A stretch of DNA of 64,000 nucleotides from assembly GCA_947623455.1 (NCBI GenBank), contig OX392545.1, positions 23,671,501 to 23,735,500 of the forward strand, read 5' to 3'. Each line of letters opens with the position of its first letter. Positions within the stretch are counted from its first letter, which is position 1. Shown here one piece after another: positions 21,201-33,200 of the stretch. This DNA comes from Mimachlamys varia. Its lineage: Eukaryota > Mollusca > Bivalvia > Pectinida > Pectinidae. A program made the translations under genes and the position numbers. The notes under the pieces are model-generated. The model saw only the letters and a list, made by a program, of their open reading frames with translations. It was not told the DNA's origin and did not search any database.

Positions 21201-24200
21201 TAGTTTAAAACCGCTATCTTGTTTTGTTAGATAGTTTAAAACCGCTATTTTGATTTGTTAGATAGTTTAAAACCGCTATATTGATTTGTTATATAGTTGA
21301 TAAAAACCGCTATAATTTTGATTTGTTAAATAGTTTAAAACCGCTATTTTGATTTGTTTGATAAGTTTAAAACAGCTATTTTGATTTGTTAGATAGTTTA
21401 AACAGCTATTATTATTTGTTAGATAGTATTTTGATTTGTTAGATAGTATTTTGATTTGTTAGATAGTATTTTGATTTGTTAGATAGTATTTTGATTTGTT
21501 AGATAGTATTTTGATTTGTGCTGTATTGTTCCTGTTGTTATTATTGTAATCTTTCACTGAGTTATTTACCTTTTTTTATCTAACTAATGCTTTCTCTACC
21601 AGGCTTTAGTAAGACGATGATCAACACAGCCCCTGTACCTCCAGAAAATCCAGGGGATGGGGGTCCACAGTTTGACAACTCAAGCCAAGGTAAGTACACA
21701 ACAGACAGTTTGTATATATATAGACTATAAAAAAAACATTGTATATAGACTATAAAAAAAGCAAGGCCTAATTTTTGCAAGTTTACGAGATAGTTTTTTT
21801 ACCTTATCATTTGTATGTTTAATTGAATTAATAATTTGTCTTAAATTTTGTACCACTACAAAATATATGTATACAATATATATATGTCCCAATCTAAAGT
21901 CCTAAGATAAAGAATTTGGCTACAGAGATCAATACCTGCTCTATGCTGCAAGATCCTTGATTAGTTCTAGCCATTGTTTTGGCTTCGTGTGTGTTAAGTT
22001 TATTGGTGTGTTTTGGTTCAAACAGATAACATTATATATAGCTCCCTGTTGTGTTTAAGGGTTCTTTTGCCTTGAATATCAGGAGAAACATTTTGAGACC
22101 AAATTCTAGCTTCACATTTTCTTTAGATTAATAGGACAATTTTATCCTTATAACCTTTTAAATACTTTTATGTTTTTATTTTAGCAGTATTTAAATAAGG
22201 GCTTTACGACAATTAAGATCAGTGCAAAATACTATATGAGCTACGCCCTATACACCAAACATATTTAACCTTGCCAAATACCATACATACCATACATGGG
22301 TATATTTCTTGTACAGATTCCTTCATGGCTGCTATGGAAGCTGATGCAAGTGAGAGAGCAGAAAGGAGGAAAAAAAGACAGAAAGAAGCAAACGTTATTA
22401 AGGAGAAAGGAAATGAAGAGTTCAGACAAGGAAACTATGAAAAAGCATTAGAGTTATATTCAGAGGTATGATGCACATTTAAAAGTGATGAAGTATGTAT
22501 TGTTCCTTCAAAAGAAGAAGATGAGGAAGATGGTATCAAATTGTAAAATTTGGATTTCCCAACCCGAGGTCCCAGGATTAGGCCTTAAAGGGGAAATTAT
22601 CCAATAATTCAAAAGAAATTTTCTCCAAACTTATGGGTACTCCAGTTTTTGTCTCACCTTTGACAATAGTCGAGAAAAGGAAGACTTTTCCAGCTGCGAC
22701 CACATCAACATTTGTGTTATAGAGTCCACTTTTCACTTTATTGTTATCCAATTGAATTGTAATTTGTTTACCTTGCTCATACTATCATATTTGTTGGCAT
22801 GTCCTTTTTTTTGGGGGGGGGGGGGGGGGGGTTAAAAAAAACAACTCTCTTTATTTTCATGTCATTCACAAAGCATGAAAAGTGAGACAAAATATAATCC
22901 TAGTGTTCGCTTAAAAAAAACTGATGTTTATATTCTCTGGTCTCACATGAAGTTTTCAGTCTGGTGGTAAAGTGTTTATTATCCTCTTGTTTGCAGGCTT
23001 TACAGAAAGTAAAAAAGTGTTGATAATTCTCTCGTTTGCAGGCTTTACAGAAAGTAAAAGACAACACAGTGTTATACACAAACCGAGCTCAGACTCTCAT
23101 CAAACTCCACAGGTACAGCGAGGCATTAACGGACTGTGAGTGGGCACTCAGGGTGAGTGGGCAGACTTTCAAGACTTCGTAATGTAGTCAAGAAACAGCT
23201 TGAATTACACAAAAGTTACACACTAGGAGGCTGTTGTTAAATAACCCTAGTGGATAATACAACTTAAACCAAACAAAACCAAACCAAATATTACCTGTAC
23301 TTAACTGTATTTGTATTTACCGGTACCTGTATTTTGCCTGTATTTGTTTTACCATTAATTTACCTGTATTTGTAATTACAAATGTACATGTATTTAACCT
23401 GTATTTGTAAATATGTACCTGTATTAGTATTTACCTGTACTTAACCTGTATTTCAAACACTACCTGTATTTCACCTGTATTTCTTTTTACTTGTATTTGT
23501 ATTTACCTGTATTTTACCTGTATTTTTATTTACCTGATTATCACTTTTATTTGTAGGTGTTTCCCAACTGTATAAAGGCCCATATCCACATGGGTCGATC
23601 ACACATGGGCCTTGGACAGTATGAGAAGGCCAGAGAGAGCCTACGGAAGGCTCAGGAATGTGACCCTAAACGAGAGCCAACTATCAAAGGTATTCAGTCA
23701 GATGGTATAAAACTGCTTAAGGTATCTATTGAACATTCTTTCTTTGAATAATCCTTAGTATTTTAGTGGACTGTCTTTGTATGTTGGGACAAGGAGGCGC
23801 TTTTCAGTGACCCCCCCTACACCATTGATTCATATATTTTTGCCTGGTCTTCACTTTACCAATACAAACATCTGTTTTATTTCCCCCGGTACATTTTAAA
23901 TGTCTTTTGCAAGTTGACTATGTTTTAAAATTCTGAAGTTTCGTTTTTCGTCTTATCTGTCCTTTAATAAATTGACCATCTTGGATACAACCAAAAACAC
24001 TTGGCCCTAAATGACCATAGTTGTCGATGGGTCTTAAAACTCAAACAAACAAACAAACTTTACCAATGTTAGCTAGCTCTTTTGATCCCCCCTTTCCCAT
24101 TCCACACCCTTGACCCTTCTGTACATATGGTTTTATTTTCTGAAATTGCCCTTATGACTTTTGATGCCAAGCTACAGGCTGCTGAATTTGCGTGACTAAC

Positions 24201-27200
24201 ACTGTTGTTCACAGAATACTTGTCCGAGGTTGACCGACTGGAACTGAAGGAGGAGCAGGAAACCAAAGCCAAGCAGCTGTTTGACTCCGGAGATGAGAGT
24301 GCTCAGACAGTGGTACAACTACTGGAGAAAGTATGTAAGGCCGACCAGCTACCCCTGTACTACAGCGGAGGATTTACACTGATCTGTAGCCGACTCCAGT
24401 CTAGTAAGTAGTCTTATAACAATGATACCTGCTGCTCCCATTGCATGATCGTAAGAAGCGACTGAACTTGGTATCTTATCTTTTCTCTTCTTTGTTTAAA
24501 ACAACTTTTTCTTTCCTTATGTCTCCCTTGACACTACCTACATATAACTTTTGGCCTTTAGTTGAGCATCCACCCCTGTGAGGAAGGCTTTGTGAAATTG
24601 TCTTCTGTCCCCTGTCGAGACATACCAAATTCTTAAACAATGGTAGTTATTTCCCCCTACTTGACGCTCAGCATTAAGGGAGTAGAACAACTGGTTCACC
24701 CGTTGTCAGTATAATGTGACCGGGTGGGATGTTCTGCTGAGAGCCGCGGTAGTATGCTTCAGTGTTGTAGCACTTAAAATAGGCAATCACAAGGAAACTT
24801 GAATAAACATATCATAGCCTCCCAAGTACACACACATTGTATACACCCAGCACATCACATACCACCGCAGGACGTCCTTGAATGACCCTAGCTGTTAAAA
24901 GGACATAAAAACAATCAAACCAAACTAAACTTATAGCAATGAAAGTACTGCATTGTTTCAAATAAGATTTTTGCTCAAACACTATTCTTTGTTTTAGTTA
25001 ATATACATTATTCACAAGTAAGAAGCCGCAGTGGCCAAGTGGTTAAGGTGTCTGACATTTTAAAAGCAACCACTAGCCCCCCACCACTGGGTAACAGCTA
25101 GGTTTAATTTAAGGTCTACGTAAGGGCAGTTGCCAGATATAAGCCAAAGATCATTTGGGTGGGGGGTTTTTTGGGACTTGCCTGATTCTGCCCGAACCTG
25201 TTAATCAGCTTTCCTCCACCACCAAAACCTGGCAGGTCCTTTAAAGACCATAAAACACAAACAAATCAAGCCAATCAAAGTTTAACAGTTTTAAGATTTT
25301 CAAAGCAAAATTTGATTTTGTGTAACAGCATGATATTGGTAACAAGGATTGAGATTGTCAAAGTAAAATTTTATTTTGTGTAACAGCATGATGTTGGTAA
25401 GAGGGATTTTAAGATTTTCAATACAAAATTTACTGTAAACATACTTATTTTGATGCACTCCAATTTCAATGTTTAACCAAATTTACTCAGTTTAACTCAA
25501 TGATAAATTGGCACACTCACAACTTCTTTTGAAAGCAATATACAGAAACTGTATCAAGTGCAACCATAATTTAGCGAAAAATTGCTAAGATAAGATTACT
25601 GCTTAAATATATATATTTACAGTAATTTTGTGTTATAAGCACGCTGTTGGTAACAGATCTGCTCGTCATTGAGTGTGCTGACGTAGTTATACTAGGGGTG
25701 CTTTACTTCTTATGATTATAAAACTGCCTAAAAGACTCGCAATTTGAATTACCTTCTTAAATTCAATCTATACAGATGTATTATTTTTTTCTTAAACAGC
25801 GGATGACAAGACTTTATTTAGGACTAACGGTGGTATTGATCTGTTCTCCACGCATTCTTGTTTCTCACGGTGAGTGTAAACAATATAGGAGTATTACTGG
25901 AGTTCTGCTACTGTCATTTTTATGCATATTCAATTTTAGAAGAAGATTCAATTCATTTCAATTTAGTCCAAATGAAGTTTTAACTAAGAGAGTTTTAATA
26001 ATATTAAAAGAACATTGAGCCTACTGATCTATTTTTGAGTTCCATGAACAAGGGTTGTCCTTGTTTGTTATGAAATGATATTCAATGAAACCAAGATGGA
26101 ATGATAGTGATTTTTGGAAATTTTGATTAGTATTAAACATTCTAAGGATAATCACACTGAAAATAGAAAATGCAGGTTTTATTTCTTTCCTTTTTTGATC
26201 TGATCAAAGAGTCAAAATATTTTAAACGTGAAGTACTTTTTACAAGACTGAATGTACTGGGTATTGACTTGTAGGATAAGGGTAGGGTAATATATGGACA
26301 CAGCTGAGTTCGAGTTAGTAGTTGACTAGTCTGTTTTAAAGATGGTTTTGATGATGGTTGTCTCAGCCAACCAAAACATGTAAACAACTAAAATCTGACA
26401 ATTTGTGGAAGAAGTATTTGACTCAGATGAATAGAGGATTTCAAAAGTATTTGACTGGTTTGCACACGTGTTTCGAGAAGTATTTGACTCATGTGAGTTA
26501 GAGGTTTTCACATGTGTTTAGAAAAGTAATTGACTCCGGAGAGTTCAAGTTTTTCACTTGTGTTGACTCAGGTGAGTTGGGGGGTTTTCATATGTGTTTA
26601 GAGAAGTGTTTTCACAGGTGAGATAAAGCTTTTCACCGGTGTTAAGAGAAATATTAACATTTGGCTCAGGTGAGTTAGAGGTTTTTACATTTGTTTAGAG
26701 AAGTATTTGACTCGGGTGAGATAGAGGTTTTCCCTGTGTTAAGAGAAATATTAATATTTGACTCAGGTGAGTTAGGGATTTTCACTTTGTGTTTCAGGTG
26801 TATAGCCTCCTCACCGAGAAGTTTGTCACAGGAACAACTCACCATGCTAACGTCAGGCATAGAGATGTTCGCCATGGCATGTACAGAAAACGGTAATTCA
26901 CAAATTATACAGTAATTCTGTCACATTGTATAGAAAATGGTAACTCACATTCACAAATTATACAGTAATTCTGTCACATTGTACAGAAAATGGTAATTCA
27001 CAAATTATACAGTAGTTCTGTCACATTGTACAGAAAATGGTAATTCACAAATTATACAGTAGTTCTGTCACATTGTACAGAAAGCGGTAATTCACAAATT
27101 ACACAGTAATTTTGTCACATTGCACAGAAAATTATACCCTCATTCTGTCACATTGCCAGAGTTTTGCCACATTTTATAAAAATTTGTACAGTAATTCTGT

Positions 27201-30200
27201 CACTTTAGGCAATTTTAGTCAATAAAAATAAAAATAATAGACTTTATTTAAACATGTTGAGCTTAAATCTCATCTTACACATGGTCAAGAATCCTGTTCA
27301 GAATAATAGGATTGTAACTCTGTTAAAACAGAATGCAGTTTAATGTTGAATTATGTATATACATCAAATATTTGAAAATGTTGTGAACAATAAATCTACC
27401 AAAACTATTCTACATTATAAACAATCACTTTTATCCATTTGTGTTTGTATTTCAGAGTCAAACCAACAGCATTTATTAGGGCTAAAGAATCTCTCTGAAC
27501 ACATTCTCCAGTTTATGGAGGTCAAGATCAAAGGTCAAGGTCGGCTGATGAAATCGGCATGTGTAACGTTATTACATCGACTGACGCTGTCAGAGTCGGG
27601 GAGATCTACAGTGATCCGTGTGTTCAACCTGACAAGGTACTGTACAACATGAAGTGTTCATCGGTACATTCCCGTTGAAGTATACCCATTAACCCTGCCT
27701 TATTAAGAGGAGACTCACTCATTTTGACCAAAATTTAACAATACAGTGTACCCTTGACCTATCGCCACCCGAATCTACCACCACCCTCGCATACCGCCAC
27801 CTAAACCTCTAGAACGGATTTCTCTCCTATATAATTCCTTTAAGTTCGCCACCCTCGCATACCGCCATCCGCCACACCCTTTAAAATACAATCGTCACAA
27901 ATGGCTATACATGTATATTTCTCTCGACGATACTGCCATATTGTTCTTTTTTTTTGGAAATCAAGGAACTCTTTAGTGTTCCGTTTGGAATGGCATGCGC
28001 AAAAGCAGATCAATAACTATTTTCAGATATAAGTTTGTGCCAATTTATATCTATATGACGATATGATGCTAAGCTTGTTTTTAATAAAATGCTGAAAATG
28101 CAATATATTATGCAATTTAATTCATGGTTATAATTTTCATAATTCGATACTATCACCACCCTCATTATACTGCCATAATTGCTGTGGACCAAAGGTGGCA
28201 GTAAAACGAGGGTACACTGTATCTACTATATCTATCTCAAAGAGAACTTTTTTAAGAACAAATGAAGATTGTCTATAGTGGGTGCCAAGATCCCTCTAGG
28301 ATCTCTTATCTGTTTTAAGTTTTAATTATTGTGGTTTTTGTTTTCTGTAGCATAATTACAGTACTGTTTGATAATCTTTGTATTTGTTTTCTGTAGGGTA
28401 ATTACAGTACTGTTTGATAATCTTTGTACTTGTTTTATGTAGGGTAATTACAGTACTGTTTGATAATCCTTGTATTTGTTTTATGTAGAGTAATTACGGT
28501 ACTGTTTGATAATCTTTGTATTTGTTTTCTGTAGGGTAATTACGGTACTGTTTGATAATCCTTGTATTTGTTTTCTGTTGGGTAATTACGGTACTGTTTG
28601 ATTATCCTTGTACTTGTTTTCTGTAGGGTAATTACGGTACTGTTTGATAATCCTTGTATTTGTTTTCTGTAGAGTAATTACGGTACTGTTTGACAATCCT
28701 TGTATTTGTTTTCTGTAGGGTAATTACAGTACTGTTTGATAATCCTTGTATTTGTTTTCTGTAGGGTAATTACGGTACTGTTTGATAATCCTTGTACTTG
28801 TTTTCTGTAGAGTAATTACGGTACTGTTTGACAATCCTTGTATTTGTTTTCTGTAGGGTAATTACGGTACTGTTTGACAATCCTTGTATTTGTTTTCTGT
28901 AGGGTAATTATGGTACTGTTTGACAATCCTTGTATTTGTTTTCTGTAGGGTAATTACGGTACTGTTTGACAATCCTTGTATTTGTTTTCTGTAGGGTAAT
29001 TACGTTACTGTTTGACACTCCTTGTATTTGTTTTCTGTAGCGTAATTACGGTACTGTTTGACAGTCCTTGTACTTGTTTTCTGTAGGGTAATTACAGTAC
29101 TGTTTGATAATCCATGTATTTGTTTTATGTAGAGTAATTACGGTACTGTTTGATAATCTTTGTATTTGTTTTCTGTAGAGTAATTACGGTACTGTTTGAT
29201 AATCCTTGTATTTGTTTTCTGTTGGGTAATTATGGTACTGTTTGATTATCCTTGTACTTGTTTTCTGTAGGGTAATTACGGTACTGTTTGATAATCCTTG
29301 TATTTGTTTTCTGTAGAGTAATTACGGTACTGTTTGACAATCCTTGTATTTGTTTTCTGTAGGGTAATTACAGTACTGTTTGATAATCCTTGTATTTGTT
29401 TTCTGTAGGGTAATTACGGTACTGTTTGATAATCCTTGTACTTGTTTTCTGTAGAGTAATTATGGTACTGTTTGACAATCCTTGTATTTGTTTTCTGTAG
29501 GGTAATTACGGTATTGTTTGATAATCCTTGTATTTGTTTTCTGTAGGGTAATTACAGTACTGTTTGATAATCCTTGTACTTGTTTTCTGTAGGGTAATTA
29601 CGGTACTGTTTGATAATCCTTGTATTTGTTTTCTGTTGGGTAACTACAGTACTGTTTGTTTATCCTTGTACTTGTTTTCTGTTGGGTAATTACGGTACTG
29701 TTTGTTTATCCTTGTATTTGTTTTCTGTAGGGTTATTACGGTACTGTTTGACAATCCTTGTACTTGTTTTCTGTAGGGTAATTACGGTACCGGGATAATC
29801 CTTGTATTTGTTTTCTGTAGGGTAATTACGGTACTGTTTGATAATCCTTGTATTTGTTTTCTGTAGAGTAATTACGGTACTGTTTGACAATCCTTGTATT
29901 TGTTTTCTGTAGGGTAATTACAGTACTGTTTGATAATCCTTGTATTTGTTTTCTGTAGAGTAATTACGGTACTGTTTGATAATCCTTGTGTTTGTTTTTT
30001 GTAGGGTAATTACGGTACTGTTTGAACTCATTAGAACCAACATCACAATAGCCATCACAGCTGGAAGTGTCCTTAACAACCTGGCGCTAGATAAAATGTG
30101 AGTATCGGTACTGGATGTATAACTGCTATAATAATAATTATACTGTAAACTTTAGTTAGTAGTTTTCACCCCGTTTTATTTTCACCATTTTTACCCTTTG

Positions 30201-33200
30201 AAGATGAGGTGAATTTAAAATGAGAAAAAAAAATATATACATTCACAAGCAACACAAACACTTGTTATGTATAAACAAAATTTCTACCCTTTTTAAAATA
30301 GAATGGTATGTTGTTTTATTCCAATCTGTATGTGTAAGATCCTCCTTTCCCCTCTGTTACAATGATTGGTTCGACTGACTGTACATTGCCGGAGGTGATT
30401 ACCAATCTGATTAAAATACAGATCCTTGTTCTCACTCCGTTTTACAAGGATCAAGGATCTCACTCCATTTTACAAGGATCTGACAACATCCCATCAGAGG
30501 TCATGTTTTGGTGACCTTTGTCTCCTCTTTACTTCCCACTAGTAGAATTTCACAATGACGCTGTCTTGTGACATAATGACTAAAACTTTGTCGCCTCAAA
30601 AATTCAATTTAAGATTCTAAAAGTAGCAATTTGATTGGCTAATGCAAAAGGTCACCTAAATGTGACCCCCTATGGAACATTCTCAGATTAGCAGAGGGAA
30701 GTTTACGGAACGGCGCGGAGATCAAGACGTGATTTTTAATCAGATTGAGGTGATTACCTGTCCACTTCTAGGTAGCTTTGTGCTGGCCCCGAGATCATTA
30801 AACAATCTTAGACTTCAGTTTGTGCTTAGTTTATGACGTTACTTATGACGTTACTTTTGGTAACGTTAATCGTGATTGGCCAAGTAAAAACTTCAGTCAA
30901 ATTTAGACTTAAGATTGTTTCATGATCCTTGGGCCTGGTCTTATGTTAAGTCTAAACAAATCATGAGAAGTGTTGTCAAAAAAATTATCAACAAGTGCTA
31001 AGCAAACATTTTTATCAAATTAATCAATTAATTATTTTGTTATTTGTTTAAAAATGAAAAAAATAAATAAATTGTTCATTTCAAAATTAAATATGTCCAA
31101 ACGAAGTATATTTATGCTTTGTTATGATATTGTTTTGAAGGTTTAAATCCAAATTAAGAGACAGAATTGATGTAGATGTGCTGCCCGCCTTTGAATCTTT
31201 ATTGGTAAGTACAGACACACACATTTTTAACTTTCACTTTTTCCCAAACACTTCTTCCTGATCAATTTTGAAATTTGAATAAGGCCAAGCAAAAAAAAAG
31301 GGAAAAGTTAAAGGCCAATATATGTTACTTTCGGCAAAACTGAAGCGAAAATCAAGCCTTATAACTTATTATGTTTATAGATTTAGTTGAGAATAACCGA
31401 TATCAGCAAATCAGTTTGTTGTTGAAGTGGGCCCCACCTGACTTATTTTCAATTCTTTGGATTTTTTTTGTCAAGATCTTGTTAGTTACCGCTCAGGTTT
31501 ACTTCGTTTTAGGCTTATTTTTGCATGATTATCAACTGTTTTTTTTTTTCAGAATCACAAAAAAATATCGAAGTTACGTATATTGGGCCTTTAAGTCAAA
31601 GCTTACACAAAAGGTTTATCAGCAACATTTTAGTTTTCTAGATGATATGGATAATTATATATCAAATATTATATAATCAATGGTTAGATAAAGAGAATAT
31701 CGATAAGTAATTGTTAGATTAATAGAATATAGATTATTAATTGTCAGATTAAGAGAATATGGATAATTAATTGTCAGATTTAGATAATATGGATAGAAGC
31801 CCAAGATGGTTGACTCTATAAATTAACAGAAAGACGGTTGTTCCGGCCAAGCTTGTGTTCTGCCAACATGTGTGACGACGATGATGAACTTGGCGACAGA
31901 CACGGTGATACGGGACAAACTGTGCGCACGTCAGGACCTGTGGAAGGCAGTAATGGATCTAATGGTATACATATATGTAGTGGTCACAATGAGGGGCAGC
32001 AAATTACAACATTGTAGGACAAAAACAGCAGATTAAACCATTAAAGGGATAAAACAACAGATTATACTTTTGTAAAATTTAAACAGCATGTTAAAATGTT
32101 TATCTAATTTTGGCGGTTTTTATACCCCCACCACTTAGGTTAGGGAGTATACAGTAATTCACTTCATCTGTGCGTCCAATGCGTACGTCTGTCCACACTT
32201 GTTGTCCTCCTTCCATCCGGAACTAGTGTAAAACATATCTTAAGAAACAGATTTGTTTGATATTAACACCATACCATCACATGGTGAAGGTCTACACCTG
32301 ATTAGATTTTGGTGGTCAATTGAAAGGTCAAAGGTCACTATTGACCACTTAGGAAATAAAAAACGTGTACAAGATATCTCATGAACCCTTGATAGATTTG
32401 GTTCATATTCACACCATACCATTATACAGTGAAGCAGGGATAACTATGGCTCTTAATACATATGAGAAAATCTGAGGTTTTTATGGTATTAGCAAAATTA
32501 CAATAATAGTTGTCTTGATAAAGTAATTCAAGTTGAATTTTTAATGAGATTTTCAGAAAAAGCATGGGTAAAAATTCCCAAATCTTGCCCAAAAGTGATC
32601 CCTGGTGATCGAGGTTCTACACCGGATTAGATTTTGATGGTCTTTGGTTAAAGGTCAAAGGTCACTGTTGAACTTTTTTTTTTGGGGGGGGGGGTATATC
32701 TATGTGAGCCCCTGCTCAGTTTTGCTTGTATTTGTGCTGAAAGTATTTCACTGAATTATAATTTTGGTTATTACAGTTTCTGTGTATTGATTGATACAGC
32801 AAGTATTGTCTGTTTATAAATCTGTGTAAGCGCTTTGAAAATTGAGTTGGTCAAAATTAGTATGTTTACAGTATAAAAACATCAGTTTGTAATGTTGTAG
32901 GGCAGTAACAGCAGTCTGTAATGTTGTAGGGCATTAACAGCAGTCTGTAATGTTGAAGGGCAGTAACAGCAGTCTGTAATGTTGTAGGGCAGTAACAGCA
33001 GTCTGTAATGTTGTAGGGCAGTAACAGCAGTCTGTAATGTTGTAGGGCATAAACAGCAGTCTGTAATGTTGTAGGGCATAAACAGCAGTCTGTAATGTTG
33101 AAGGGCATTAACAGCAGCCTGTAATATTGTAGGGCATAAACAGCAGTCTGTAATGTTGTAGGGCATTAACAGCAGTCTGTAATGTTGTAGGGCATTAACA

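Noticed and set aside
28347..30004. CRISPR-like array
   Set aside because: The repeats are contiguous without unique spacers, the organism is a eukaryote, and the unit matches a splice junction.
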